From NCBI RefSeq assembly GCF_003855095.1, contig NZ_CP033972.1:2666001-2730000 (forward strand): DNA of 64,000 nt. The letters are read 5' to 3'. Shown in pieces: positions 42,435 through 51,411 of the stretch. A program made the translations under genes and the position numbers. The notes under the pieces were generated by a model. The model did no database searches. It was not told the DNA's origin and saw nothing but the letters and a program-made list of their open reading frames with translations. The stretch comes from Gordonia insulae (GTDB taxonomy: Bacteria; Actinomycetota; Actinomycetes; Mycobacteriales; Mycobacteriaceae). The number at the start of each line of letters is the position of its first letter. Within the stretch, counting starts at the first letter, position 1.

Positions 42435-43531
42435 CGCACGGCCGACGGGGCGCCGACGCCCTGCCTCGAACCGCTCTGGGCTGCCCGCTCGATGGCGTCG
42501 AGCAATTCGTGGCGCCGGAGAGCGTGCACGAAGTCGGGCGCCTGATCTGCGCCGCCTTCGAGCTGTACGCGGATACGGTCGTACTCGTGCGCGACGGCGT
42601 GTGCCGGCGAACCCGCGAGATCCGGGTGATGGTCGTAGCCCTCCGGCAACGGGAGTTCGTGCAGTTCCTCGTCACCCTGAGCTCCGGTGATCGTCAACGG
42701 ATTCGACAGCGTCCCGCCATTCCCTTCGATCCGAAGGAATCCGTCCGTGCCGACGATCTCCCACAGCAACTTGGTGGAGTGGCTGTTGGCACCGCGAAGG
42801 TGGATCGAGGCCACCGCGCCGTCGGCCAGGGTGCCCGACACCGCGATCTCGTCGGCGGCAGTCGCCGTGACGGATTCGCCGGTATCGGTGTTGAGGACCT
42901 CGGGGTGGCGGACCGCAGTGGTCGCACTGACCTCCACGAAATCGTCGAGGACGAAAGAGAATGAGTCCACGAGATGCCCGAAGACGATCGAGAGAAGCGT
43001 CGCGCCGTGCGACTTGTCCAGCAGGTACGCGGTACGATTGCCGACCGGCCCGCCCCAGGGACCCGACGTCGCGAGCAGGCTGGTCGAGACGACATCGCCC
43101 ACGAAGCCATCGGCGATCAGATCGCGCAGATAGCGCACGGCGGGAGCCGCTGTCCCCTGAAAACCGACGAAGACGTCGGCGCCCTCGGCGGCACGCACCA
43201 ACTCCTCCGCTTCGGCAACGCCATTGGCGAGCGGCCATTCGCACAAGACCGGCTTCCCCGATCCCAATGCCTTGAGCACGAGGTCGCGGTGCTCGGGCAC
43301 CTTGACTGCGACCACCACGAGATCCACGTCGTCACATCGGGCGAGCTCTTCGATGCTCGCGAACGCCCTCGGCACCCCGTACGCTTCGGCCGCCGCTTGC
43401 GCCGTCTCGGCGGAACTGGTTGCCACGGCGGTGATCTCGAAACCCTCGGCGGCCCTCAATGCGGGCAGATGACCGTACGACGCCCAACTACCGGACGCGC
43501 TGAGACCCACCACTCCGACTCTTACTGTCAC
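42431..43531 (-). CDS. Gfo/Idh/MocA-family protein, Gal80-like
   Basis: A 366-residue two-domain oxidoreductase-like protein from GTG 43531. The N-terminal Rossmann domain begins VRVGVVGLSASGSWASYGHL. The conserved EKP motif, whose Lys is catalytic in sugar dehydrogenases of this family, reads CEWPLA here (E98-W99-P100). Lys-to-Trp at this place is a feature of Gal80-type members, which bind NAD(P) but often lack dehydrogenase activity. The C-terminal alpha/beta domain ends with a long acidic helix. It is coupled to the SnoaL-like gene downstream and follows an SDR. It could be an unusual dehydrogenase, or a dinucleotide-sensing regulator. Confidence 0.85.
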   Translation of the reverse strand: MTVRVGVVGLSASGSWASYGHLPALRAAEGFEITAVATSSAETAQAAAEAYGVPRAFASIEELARCDDVDLVVVAVKVPEHRDLVLKALGSGKPVLCEWPLANGVAEAEELVRAAEGADVFVGFQGTAAPAVRYLRDLIADGFVGDVVSTSLLATSGPWGGPVGNRTAYLLDKSHGATLLSIVFGHLVDSFSFVLDDFVEVSATTAVRHPEVLNTDTGESVTATAADEIAVSGTLADGAVASIHLRGANSHSTKLLWEIVGTDGFLRIEGNGGTLSNPLTITGAQGDEELHELPLPEGYDHHPDLAGSPAHAVAHEYDRIRVQLEGGADQAPDFVHALRRHELLDAIERAAQSGSRQGVGAPSAVR

Positions 43532-43604
43532 TGTCAGAACCTATTCACTCGATGATCTTGTGGGCGTCCGAGCGGTCTCGGACGTTGTCTTGCGATGACG
43601 ATGC

Positions 43605-44399
43605 CTAGGTAAAGCACCCGATCTTGTCGGCCGACTCGCCGCCGACATGGAAACGCCCGCCGTCCACCCGCAGCATCGACCCGGTCACCCACCGAGCGGC
43701 GGGCCCCAGCAGGTAGAGAACCGCGCCGGCGATGTCGGAGGTCTCGCCGAGCCGCTGCATGGGCACCAGAGAAGTCTCGGCGACGCCACGCTCGCCTTCC
43801 CAGATCGACGCGGCGAGTTCGGTTTTGATGATGCCCGGTTCGATCGTGTTGACCGTGACCCCGCGCGGCCCCAGTTCGCGGGACAGTGTGAAGGTGAGAC
43901 TCTCGAGCGTCGCCTTCCCCGCGGCGTAGACCCCCGCCGCCTCGTGGACGCGGCGCGCGCCGGCCGACGAGATGTTGACGACGGCCGATCCACTGGGGAG
44001 TCCGAACGCCGCGGCCTCCTGGATGATCGACAGCGCGGGCCAGGTGTTGGCAAGGAGGGTGGCCTGGAACGCTTCTTCCCCACATCCCAGCAACGACCCT
44101 GAATAGAAGCTGGCCGCAGCGTTGTTGACGATGAAGTCGATCCGCTCGAACTCGTCCATCGCGCTACGCACGAGTCGTGTCGCGAACGAGGGCTCGGTGA
44201 AGTCTCCCTGCACGCCGATGGCAGACGCGCCGCACTCCCTGACCTCCGCCACGGCACGGTCCAGGACATCGCCATCGCGCCCATTGACGACAACCGACGC
44301 ACCTCGCTCCGCAAGTCCGGCGACGACCGCGCGGCCGATCCCCCGCGATCCGCCGGTCACGATCGCGACCTTCCCCTTGAACCATTCTTCGTCGGTCAT
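43605..44399 (-). CDS. SDR family oxidoreductase
   Basis: A 264-residue classical SDR from ATG 44399 (MTDEEWFKGKVAIVTGGSRG). It has NNAAASFYSGS, the catalytic Ser in NISSAGARRV, Tyr-x3-Lys in VYAAGKATLESL and NTIEPGIIKTEL. The normally Asn-Ala-Gly segment is NAA, and the C-terminal tail GGESADKIGCF is unusual. Its nearest relatives are likely 2,4-dienoyl-CoA-reductase- or 3-oxoacyl-reductase-like SDRs; substrate unknown. It lies after a hairpin that follows the P450 gene and may be expressed at a lower level, with Gal80-like and SnoaL-like genes behind it. Confidence 0.88.
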   Translation of the reverse strand: MTDEEWFKGKVAIVTGGSRGIGRAVVAGLAERGASVVVNGRDGDVLDRAVAEVRECGASAIGVQGDFTEPSFATRLVRSAMDEFERIDFIVNNAAASFYSGSLLGCGEEAFQATLLANTWPALSIIQEAAAFGLPSGSAVVNISSAGARRVHEAAGVYAAGKATLESLTFTLSRELGPRGVTVNTIEPGIIKTELAASIWEGERGVAETSLVPMQRLGETSDIAGAVLYLLGPAARWVTGSMLRVDGGRFHVGGESADKIGCFT

Positions 44400-44446
44400 G
44401 CTCCAACTCTCATGTCGCACTGCGTGTACCAATCCAGGACCGACAA

Positions 44447-44482
44447 CCGGAGGGGGCACCCGGGTCTGGGTTCCCCCTCCGG
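44447..44482 (-). terminator. Hairpin downstream of the P450 gene
   Basis: CCGGAGGGGG and CCCCCTCCGG form a perfect 10-bp stem, extendable inside by ACCC/GGGT. It is 10 bp after the P450 stop on the same strand and may terminate or attenuate before the SDR. Confidence 0.6.
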
Positions 44483-44491
44483 ACTCAGCTG

Positions 44492-45862
44492 TTACCGGCC
44501 CCGCCGAGCCGTGACCCGATCGGCCAGTTGTTCGTCGACGACGATCTTCTGCGCCCTTTCGATGGTCGTGGTCAGCCCCGGACCGCGCCGCTCCCCGGCG
44601 GTGAAGGTTGCCGGCAGGTTCACCAGACCGTTGATCTGACCGACCGACTCGTAGTGCACAACCGCGTTCGGATCGATCACGAAGTCCGGCATCCGATCGA
44701 GCACCGCGGTGATCATCCGTTTGAAGACGACGCGCGCGACGTTGGAACCGATACACCGGTGGATGCCGAGGCCGAACGCCGCATGCCGGTTACCCGTGCG
44801 GTCGAAGTCGACCTCATCCGGGTTCTCGAACACGTCGGGCGAACGATTGGCCATCGCCCACGAGACCCACACGCGTTCACCCTCTTTGAACTCGACGCCG
44901 TCGATCTCGACGTTGTCGCTGAAGGTACGTGCGTCGCCAACCGCCGGAGTGAAGTACCGAAGGAACTCTTCGGTGGCGGGGTCGAGCAGCGTGTCGATCT
45001 CCTCTGCGAGGCGCGCTCGCTCGTCCGGGTGCTGGGACAGCCACAGCAGCGACTGGCCGGTCAACGCGGTCGTGGTGTCGAAACCACCACCGACCAACAG
45101 CATCAACGTGCCCGTGATCTCCTGGTCGGTGAGTTCCCGACCCGCGATGGTCGCGTTGAGGAGTGCGTCGACGAAACCCGGCCGGGGGTTCGCTCGGACC
45201 TCGGGCACCGCATCTGTCAACGCGGCCCTACTGGCCATGACGATCTTCATCACCCGCTCATGATCCGGCGATCCCGGCGGGGTGTACATCAGCGCGTGCT
45301 GGGCTTCGCTGTGGACGTCCCAGTCGGCGAGCGGCAGTCCCAGCATGCCCATCGTGGTGATGGCCGGGACGACCGTGGCCAGATCGTCGATGAAATCGAT
45401 GCTGCCGCTTTCGATGTGGTCATCCAGGCAGGCGTTGACGAGTTCGTCGATGATCGGGACCCATCGAGCCACCGCCGCAGGTGACATGTAGGGGTTGAGC
45501 ACCTTTCGGAAATCGGTCTGTTCCGGCGGATCCAGCTCGAGGAAGGACGGGGTGTCGTACGGCCCGTAATCGTATGCCGGGATGGAGATTCCCTTGTATC
45601 CGTTCACGCTGCCGTCGGCATCGCGGAAGTTGGTCACCTCGGGCCGCCGAGCAACCGCGAAGACCTGATCCATCCCGCTCACGACCCAGTGATCTTCGTA
45701 CGACCCGGTCCATGCGATGGGGCACTTCGCGTGCAACTCATGCGTCTGATCGACGAACCCCTCGCGGAAACCGGGACCGTGTCGCTCGAAGTCGATCGGG
45801 CACTTCTTGAGCTCTTCGGTCTTGGCGGCACCATCGGTTGTCACTGTGTTCACGTCATCCAT
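44492..45862 (-). CDS. Cytochrome P450 monooxygenase
   Basis: Soluble bacterial P450, 456 aa. Hallmarks in order: I-helix GGGFDTTTAL (around Asp262-Thr263), K-helix Glu299-x2-Arg302 (EEFLRY) and the haem-binding loop FGLGIHRCIG with the thiolate ligand Cys370. The long N-terminal region with DPPEQTDFRKVLNPYMSP resembles the class of mycobacterial P450s acting on terpenoid, fatty or steroid-like substrates. The gene directly upstream encodes a 3Fe-4S/4Fe-4S ferredoxin, its probable donor. An aldehyde dehydrogenase and a mycofactocin SDR precede both in the operon, which fits terminal oxidation of a methyl group or alcohol to an acid. Confidence 0.95.
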   Translation of the reverse strand: MDDVNTVTTDGAAKTEELKKCPIDFERHGPGFREGFVDQTHELHAKCPIAWTGSYEDHWVVSGMDQVFAVARRPEVTNFRDADGSVNGYKGISIPAYDYGPYDTPSFLELDPPEQTDFRKVLNPYMSPAAVARWVPIIDELVNACLDDHIESGSIDFIDDLATVVPAITTMGMLGLPLADWDVHSEAQHALMYTPPGSPDHERVMKIVMASRAALTDAVPEVRANPRPGFVDALLNATIAGRELTDQEITGTLMLLVGGGFDTTTALTGQSLLWLSQHPDERARLAEEIDTLLDPATEEFLRYFTPAVGDARTFSDNVEIDGVEFKEGERVWVSWAMANRSPDVFENPDEVDFDRTGNRHAAFGLGIHRCIGSNVARVVFKRMITAVLDRMPDFVIDPNAVVHYESVGQINGLVNLPATFTAGERRGPGLTTTIERAQKIVVDEQLADRVTARRGR

Positions 45863-45867
45863 GAGAA

Positions 45868-46068
45868 TCAGTCCTCAATCATTCTGATCGCGCGCTCGGG
45901 ACATGAACTGATCGCCGAGTTCGCCGCCTGTTCCAGGCCGCGGGGGACCTCGCCGCCGTTGTTCGCCTCGCTGTGACCGTCTTCGTCCCTGAGGGTGAAC
46001 AGATCGGGCGCGACCATTGCGCACAACGTGTGCCCTTGGCACGCATGCTCGTCAACTTCGACCTTCAT
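45868..46068 (-). CDS. Ferredoxin (CxxHxxC...CP type), P450 partner
   Basis: A 66-residue single-cluster ferredoxin from ATG 46068 (AAAGGGG upstream; a longer frame lacks support). Cysteines at 10, 16 and 56 in CQGHTLC and SSCPERAI give the C-x2-H-x2-C...CP arrangement typical of P450-linked actinobacterial ferredoxins. It ends six bases before the P450 start, a tight pair that argues for dedicated electron delivery. The FNR-like flavoprotein at 48697 is the likely upstream reductase. It differs from the ferredoxin at 4009 by having His, not Asp, in the motif. Confidence 0.93.
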   Translation of the reverse strand: MKVEVDEHACQGHTLCAMVAPDLFTLRDEDGHSEANNGGEVPRGLEQAANSAISSCPERAIRMIED

Positions 46069-46105
46069 CTCGACCCCTTTCGTCGATGAACTCTTGATCG
46101 TGGAC

Positions 46106-46966
46106 TCAGACATGGAACGGGTACCACTTCAGGTATCCGCCTGCATCGACGCGCATCTGAGTGCCCGTGACATAGCGGGACTCATCCGATGCCAGGTAGA
46201 CCACAGCGTTGCTGATGTCGACGGGATCGACCCACGGAACCGGCATCGACTGCTGGACGGTGAACGCGTCGCGCGCGTCCTCCATCTTCGGGTCCTCCAG
46301 GTCCGGGCGGAAGATCTTGGCCATCGCATCGCTCTGGAGCATCGCGGTATTGACGTTGGTGGGGTGAACCACGTTGGCCCGGATCATCTGCGGTGCGACC
46401 ACGCGAGCCAGCTCGTTCATGTAGTGGGTGAGCAACTGCTTGGCGACGGGGTAGCCTGCGCCGCCCGGGTCTGCACCGGGGTTCTCCACGCCGCCGGATG
46501 GCATGAGTGCTGCCGTCGATCCGGTCGCGATGATCGACGCGCCCTCCTTCAGATAGGGGAGCGCCACGTGGATGGCGTTCTGGGCGCCCATGAGATTGAT
46601 GCCGATGACGTCGATCCAGCCCTGCATGCCGGCGTCGCTGAGCATCGGACAGATGCCCGCGTTGGCGACGACGATGTCAAGTCGACCGAACTCCTCGACC
46701 CCGCCGGCCACCGCATCCGCGAGCTCCTGTTCCACCCGGACGTCAGCCTCCACGGTGATGATGCGGCGCCCGTGGGCCTCCACCAGGCGGGCGGTCTCCT
46801 TGAGATCCTCAGGACGCGACATCGCGTAAGTGTTGGACGGAACGTCCTTGCAGATGTCGATCGCGATGATGTCAGCGCCCTCTTCGGCAAGACGTACCGC
46901 GTGGCTACGCCCCTGTCCGCGGGCTGCACCGGTGATGAACGCGACCTTACCTTCGACCCTACCCAT
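46106..46966 (-). CDS. Mycofactocin-coupled SDR family oxidoreductase
   Basis: A 286-residue SDR with VAFITGAARGQGRSHAVRLA, the ADIIAIDIC signature and the long insertion (VPSNTYAMSRPEDLKETARL) of the mycofactocin subgroup. NAGICPMLSDA, the catalytic Ser in ATGSTAAL, YPVAKQLL and RYVTGTQMRVDAGG follow. It is intact, unlike its close relative at 19920. It lies between the aldehyde dehydrogenase and ferredoxin genes, which suggests it oxidises the P450-generated alcohol to the aldehyde with electrons passed to mycofactocin. The conserved D(F)RPDL region near the end aligns with that relative. Confidence 0.93.
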   Translation of the reverse strand: MGRVEGKVAFITGAARGQGRSHAVRLAEEGADIIAIDICKDVPSNTYAMSRPEDLKETARLVEAHGRRIITVEADVRVEQELADAVAGGVEEFGRLDIVVANAGICPMLSDAGMQGWIDVIGINLMGAQNAIHVALPYLKEGASIIATGSTAALMPSGGVENPGADPGGAGYPVAKQLLTHYMNELARVVAPQMIRANVVHPTNVNTAMLQSDAMAKIFRPDLEDPKMEDARDAFTVQQSMPVPWVDPVDISNAVVYLASDESRYVTGTQMRVDAGGYLKWYPFHV

Positions 46967-47039
46967 GATGTTCTCCTTGCTGTACGTGTTATGTGTTGTT
47001 GTTCAACGTGTTTGACGTGTGGACCGAACCGCGGAACGG

Positions 47040-48494
47040 TCAGGCCGGACGTGCGATCGACTTGACCTGGAGCATGTCCTCGAGACCCTCGACGCCCCAC
47101 TCACGACCGATACCGCTCTGCTTGTACCCGCCGAACGGTGCGGTCTGGTGGTTCCACATCTGATCGTTGATCTGGATGGCGCCGGCCCGCATGCCCTCTG
47201 CGACCTTTCGTGCGCGCTCCGGATCTGCGCTCCACACGCCGCCGGCCAGTCCGTAGACGGTGTCGTTGGAGATGGCGATCGCCTCGTCGTCGCTGTCGAA
47301 CGGAATGATGCACAGCAGCGGCCCGAAGATCTCTTCCTGTGCCACCACGGACTTGGAGTCCGCGTCCGCGACGATCGTCGGCTCGACGTAGTAACCCTTC
47401 TCGAAGCGATCGCTGGCCTTACCGCCGGTGATCACCCGGCCGGCGTCCGCGGCTTGCGCGTAGTAGCGGAGCACGGAGTCGTACTGCTTCTTATTGGCCA
47501 ATGGCCCCATGTAGTTGTTCGGCTCGGTCGGATCGCCCCAGGGAATCATCTTCATGGTCGCCTCGGCGATCGCGATGGCCTCCTCCTGGCGATCCCGCGG
47601 CACCAGCAGGCGCGAATAGATGCCGCAGCCCTGACCGGCATGACTCATGGTGGTGCCCACGATGAACGGGATGGCGGAGGCGAAGTCGGCGTCGTCGAGC
47701 ACGATCGCGGCCGATTTGCCACCGAGTTCGAGTTGAAGTCGCTTGACCGTGGGCGCGGCGGCCGCCATGATCCGGCGGCCGGTGGCCGTCGAGCCGGTGA
47801 AGGTGATGGCGTCGACCTCGGGGTGGGTGGTCAGCAGCGACGCGACCTCGTTGTCGTCGGTGGTCACGATGTTGACGACGCCGGCCGGAATGTCTGTGTG
47901 CTCGTTCAGGAGTCGGCCGATCTCCAGCGTGCTCCACGGAGTGTCCGGAGCCGGTTTGAGGATCACGGTGCAGCCCGCGGCGAGCGTCGGTGCCAGCTTG
48001 CCCAGCGCGAGGAAGACCGGATAGTTCCAGGGCGTGATCGCGGCGACGACGCCGGCGGCCTCGCGGCGGATGATACGGTGCGCGCCTTCATCGCCCGCGT
48101 TGGGCGTGATGACCTCTTCGAACTCGTAGTGCTCGAGGAGGTCGATGTAGTGCCCGATCATCTCGATGCAGCCGTCCAGACCGACCTGCTTGGTCAGCTC
48201 GTAGGGCAGGCCGGCCTCGGCGATCAGAATCGGCCGCAGCTCTTCGGTGTTCTTACGCAGCACGTCCTGCAGTTGGATCAGGCACGTGCGGCGGAACTCG
48301 ACGTCGGTTGACCACGTCGTGGTGTCGAATGCGCGACGGGCCGCGTGGATCGCGCGCTCCACATCGTCGACACCCGCGTTCGGGGCTGTTCCGAGGACCT
48401 CTTCGGTCGCCGGATTGATGTTGTCGTAGACGCTCCCGCCGGTCGCTTCGACCAGTTCGCCGTCGATCAACATTCGGTACTGAGAATCGCTCAT
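47040..48494 (-). CDS. Aldehyde dehydrogenase (NAD(P)-dependent)
   Basis: A 484-residue ALDH converting an aldehyde to a carboxylic acid. The active site is complete: Asn157 (PWNYPV), Lys180, Glu256 (LELGGKSAA) and the nucleophile Cys290 (AGQGCGIYS), with EEIFGPLL and FGGYKQSGIGRE near the C-terminus. It is the first gene of the operon with the mycofactocin SDR, ferredoxin and P450, so it probably supplies the last step of alcohol-to-acid oxidation before CoA ligation. An operator-like site lies 137 bp upstream, between it and the flavoprotein gene. Confidence 0.94.
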   Translation of the reverse strand: MSDSQYRMLIDGELVEATGGSVYDNINPATEEVLGTAPNAGVDDVERAIHAARRAFDTTTWSTDVEFRRTCLIQLQDVLRKNTEELRPILIAEAGLPYELTKQVGLDGCIEMIGHYIDLLEHYEFEEVITPNAGDEGAHRIIRREAAGVVAAITPWNYPVFLALGKLAPTLAAGCTVILKPAPDTPWSTLEIGRLLNEHTDIPAGVVNIVTTDDNEVASLLTTHPEVDAITFTGSTATGRRIMAAAAPTVKRLQLELGGKSAAIVLDDADFASAIPFIVGTTMSHAGQGCGIYSRLLVPRDRQEEAIAIAEATMKMIPWGDPTEPNNYMGPLANKKQYDSVLRYYAQAADAGRVITGGKASDRFEKGYYVEPTIVADADSKSVVAQEEIFGPLLCIIPFDSDDEAIAISNDTVYGLAGGVWSADPERARKVAEGMRAGAIQINDQMWNHQTAPFGGYKQSGIGREWGVEGLEDMLQVKSIARPA

Positions 48495-48630
48495 CGTTTG
48501 AGTTCCTTGCTTATTTCTGGTGGGCGGCTGCGCCTTGTGCCTCGCCGTTGCCGACCAAGCGCCGGTGTGTGTTGTGTGATGGGGATGCGCACCTCGCGCG
48601 GCTGAGATCTACATCATAGCTGTCATAGTA

Positions 48631-48648
48631 TACCTAGTCACCTACTTA
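48631..48648. promoter_or_regulatory. Operator-like site upstream of the ALDH-P450 operon
   Basis: TACCTAGTCACCTACTTA matches the 2266 palindrome complement at 12 of 18 positions, in an AT-rich patch with a further CATAGTATAC just before it. It is the weakest full-length member of the set. Confidence 0.4.
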
Positions 48649-48696
48649 CTGCGATGATTCCCGGGAGTCGCCGGCACTATGCCCTGGCAGTCCCGC

Positions 48697-49677
48697 TCAG
48701 CCGTCGGTGGAGTGGCCGGGGAACAGCGTCAGCTCAGGGTCGAGGACGACGGCTGCGTTGTTGACCGCCGTCGCGACTTCGCCGAATCCGACCGACATCA
48801 GCCGCACCTTGCCGGTGTACGAGGTGATGTCGCCTGCCGCATACACCCGCGGAACGTTGGTCTGCATCCGGGTGTCCACGACGATCGTTCGGCGATCGAG
48901 TTCCATACCCCACTTGGTCAGTGGTCCGAGATTGCTGATGAATCCGAGTGCGGCGATCACCGAGTCGACCTCCAGAACCCGGTGATCGTCCTGACCGTCG
49001 ACACGGACGTGTGCCTGGGAGATGGTGCCGTTTCCGTGCAGCGCAGCGACTTGCGCGTCGGTGATGATCTCCACGTCGCTCGTCTTCAGTTCCTGGACAC
49101 TCGCCGCATGTGCACGGAAAGTGCTGCGCCGATGGACGACGGTGACCGATCGAGCGATCTTCCGCAACGCCAGAGCCCAGTCGACGGCGCTGTCACCGCC
49201 GCCGACGACCAGCACGTCTCGTCCGGTGTGCTCGTCGGGATTCGGCACGAAATAGCTCAGACCCCGGTCGAGGAACTCCTCGCCGGCCGGAAGTGTTCGC
49301 GGAGTGAATGTTCCGATGCCCGCGGTCACGATCACCGCGCCGGCGTCGACGATGGTGCCGTCCGACAGCGTGACAACCGGCCGACCTTCGGCGGAGTGCT
49401 CCATGGTCAGCGCTTCCCGTCCCAACAGATACGTCGGCTCGAAGGCATCGGCTTGGGTCTTGAGCGCCGCTACCACCTCACGGCCCCGTGCAGCGGGAAC
49501 GCCGGCGATGTCGCGGATCTCCTTCTCCGGATACAGTGCGGCGATCTGACCGCCGCACTGCGGAAGCGAGTCGACGAGCACTGTGGACAGACCGCGGAAG
49601 CCCGCGGTGTACGCGCCGAACAGTCCTACGGGTCCTGCACCGACGATGAGAATGTCCGTGGTGACGGTATCGGCCAT
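48697..49677 (-). CDS. Ferredoxin/flavodoxin-NADP+ reductase, thioredoxin-reductase-like (FNR2 type)
   Basis: A 326-residue flavoprotein that should pass electrons from NAD(P)H to a ferredoxin. ATG 49677 has GGAGG seven bases upstream. The FAD motif GAGPVGLFGAY (13-23), the NADP motif VVGGGDSAVDWA and the FAD-closing YAAGDITSYTGKVRLMSVGF are present, while the redox CxxC of thioredoxin reductases is absent. That is the FNR2 pattern known from actinobacteria and firmicutes. It lies directly upstream of the ALDH-SDR-ferredoxin-P450 genes and is the best candidate reductase for one or both ferredoxins. Confidence 0.9.
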   Translation of the reverse strand: MADTVTTDILIVGAGPVGLFGAYTAGFRGLSTVLVDSLPQCGGQIAALYPEKEIRDIAGVPAARGREVVAALKTQADAFEPTYLLGREALTMEHSAEGRPVVTLSDGTIVDAGAVIVTAGIGTFTPRTLPAGEEFLDRGLSYFVPNPDEHTGRDVLVVGGGDSAVDWALALRKIARSVTVVHRRSTFRAHAASVQELKTSDVEIITDAQVAALHGNGTISQAHVRVDGQDDHRVLEVDSVIAALGFISNLGPLTKWGMELDRRTIVVDTRMQTNVPRVYAAGDITSYTGKVRLMSVGFGEVATAVNNAAVVLDPELTLFPGHSTDG

Positions 49678-49933
49678 CAGCCGACCTCCAAGTCTGTAAA
49701 GGATTCGTGTGTCCACCGACGCATATGCGCCGGTGGACGCGTGACAAGTCGGCCCGGCGGCTCCGTCCGCTTCATTCCTGGCCCGGTGGAACCGAGCCTA
49801 TTGCGCCTTGCCGACCGGCAGAAGCGTCGATTCCGCTCGGTGGAATCGGCCGTATCCGCAGGTGAGACAGACAGCGCGGGTGAGCACGCCCCGACCCTCC
49901 GGCCACGACGACCGGGCCGCGACCGACAGGGAA

Positions 49934-50800
49934 CTAACCCCGGACATCGCGGAGAAGATACGGGATCACCGTCTTCTCGAACTCGTCCTTGCGCTCGATC
50001 ATCGCCCAGTGCCCGCAGTTGTGGAACACGTGCAGTTCACAGTTCGGGATCAACCGCATGGGCATGAGCGAACTGTCCAGCGGCGTCACCCGGTCATCGC
50101 GTCCCCACGTGAGGAGAGTGGGTGCAGCGATCTTCGTCAGCGTCTCGATCTGATTGACCACCGCGGCGCCGTTGCGCACCCGCATGCCGGCGAGCGATCC
50201 GGCATTGAACAATCGCCGAACATCCGCCAGCGCTGCAGGATCCGAGGCGGTCTGCCACCGACTCTCCACGAACTCCCCGGTCAGGAGCGCCGGGTCGTAG
50301 ACCATGGATTCCATCCATGCCATCAGGTTCTCGCGCGTCGGATCGTCGACGAATTGCACGAGGAGCTTGATGCCCTCGGGTGGCGACGCGCTGAAGACGG
50401 GAGTACCGATGCCGCCGATCGTGACCAGTCGCTTGACCCGGTCGGAATGGGTCGCGGCAAGACGCGATGCGACGTTGCCGCCCATCGAGTTTCCGACCAC
50501 CGCAACCTCGCCGAGACCCATCCCGTCGAGGAAGTCCAGCACCGACGGCAGCGCGGTCAGCATCGGGTTCTCGTCGCACGAATAGCTCTTCCCGAACCCG
50601 GGGAAGTCCAGGATGAGGGTTCGGAAATGTTCGGCGAAGGCGGGGAGATTCCCCTGGTAATTGCTCCAGCCGCTGACGCCCGGCCCGGAGCCGTGCAGGA
50701 GCAGGAGAGGCGGACCGTCACCGGCCTCGTGATAGTGCAGGACGCCCTTGTCGGTATCGAGGGTGCGCCGCGTGGCGTCGTGGGTCAGCACCGCGCTCAT
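49934..50800 (-). CDS. Alpha/beta hydrolase, meta-cleavage (C-C bond) hydrolase-like
   Basis: A 288-residue hydrolase with the triad Ser105 (GNSMGGN), Asp236 (WGRDDRVTP) and His264 (NCGHWAMIE). The oxyanion region HGSGPGVSGWSNYQGNLPAF and the WGRDDRVTP segment match the BphD/MhpC/HsaD group, which hydrolyses the C-C bond of extradiol ring-cleavage products. ATG 50800 overlaps the cupin stop by four bases. The extradiol dioxygenase at 5853 is 44 kb away but would make a suitable substrate. A general esterase is the alternative. Confidence 0.88.
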   Translation of the reverse strand: MSAVLTHDATRRTLDTDKGVLHYHEAGDGPPLLLLHGSGPGVSGWSNYQGNLPAFAEHFRTLILDFPGFGKSYSCDENPMLTALPSVLDFLDGMGLGEVAVVGNSMGGNVASRLAATHSDRVKRLVTIGGIGTPVFSASPPEGIKLLVQFVDDPTRENLMAWMESMVYDPALLTGEFVESRWQTASDPAALADVRRLFNAGSLAGMRVRNGAAVVNQIETLTKIAAPTLLTWGRDDRVTPLDSSLMPMRLIPNCELHVFHNCGHWAMIERKDEFEKTVIPYLLRDVRG

Positions 50801-51270
50801 CGCCGGACCGCCCAACCGAAGTCGTGCCAGTAGGTCTCCAACTCGGCCACCGGCCGCGGCCAGGTCTCGATATAGGTGACGCCCTCGTCACCGGCGGTCA
50901 TCGTGTACGCGGTCCCGGCGCGGCTGACGAACACCTGCCCTGGACGCACCGTGACCGTCTCGGGCTCGTCGTTGTCGTAATGCTCGATGTGGTATTCGCC
51001 CTGGAGAACAAAGAGCATTTCGTCCACGTTGTGGTGATGGCGTGGAACAGTGAATCCCGGTGTCACGCGCAACGGATTGCGATTGAACCGACGCATTTCG
51101 ATCGGCTTCGTGGTCACGAACATGTGATCCTCGAATGTCGCACGAAAATTGACGGGAGCGTCTTTGAGAAGTCCACCGTCATTCCAGAAGTAGCTGGGAT
51201 TGTCCTGTTGATCCAATCCCATCTGAACCCAGTCCAGGCCGTCGGTGAGATTGCCGAATACCAGTGTCAT
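50797..51270 (-). CDS. Cupin-domain protein
   Basis: A 157-residue single-domain cupin. Motif 1 fits the classical pattern G-x5-HxH-x3-E-x6-G exactly (Gly72, His78, His80, Glu84, Gly91 in PGFTVPRHHHNVDE), so a metal-binding site is expected. It is coupled to the C-C hydrolase gene and divergent from a paralogue at 51412 with the same motif and a matching ending (ELETYWHDFGW / KLETYWHDAGW). Function is unknown: it could be a small dioxygenase, an isomerase or a decarboxylase acting before or after the hydrolase. Confidence 0.82.
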   Translation of the reverse strand: MTLVFGNLTDGLDWVQMGLDQQDNPSYFWNDGGLLKDAPVNFRATFEDHMFVTTKPIEMRRFNRNPLRVTPGFTVPRHHHNVDEMLFVLQGEYHIEHYDNDEPETVTVRPGQVFVSRAGTAYTMTAGDEGVTYIETWPRPVAELETYWHDFGWAVRR

Positions 51271-51298
51271 CCCTGCACCGTAGGCCCCGTGACGACAG

Positions 51299-51332
51299 CG
51301 TGTCCCTCACTCATTCCGCACGATGGGACACG
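51299..51332. promoter_or_regulatory. Inverted repeat between divergent cupin genes
   Basis: CGTGTCCC and GGGACACG are perfect 8-bp inverted arms separated by 18 bases, near the middle of the 141-bp region between the two divergent cupin genes. Possible operator; it is unlike the TAGTTAACTA motif. Confidence 0.35.
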
Positions 51333-51411
51333 GTCAGCACGCGTGGTCCGGGGTTCCGGTGAACGGAATATTCCTGTGCGCGACAAGGCTTGCGGACGAC
51401 ATACTCGCCCG

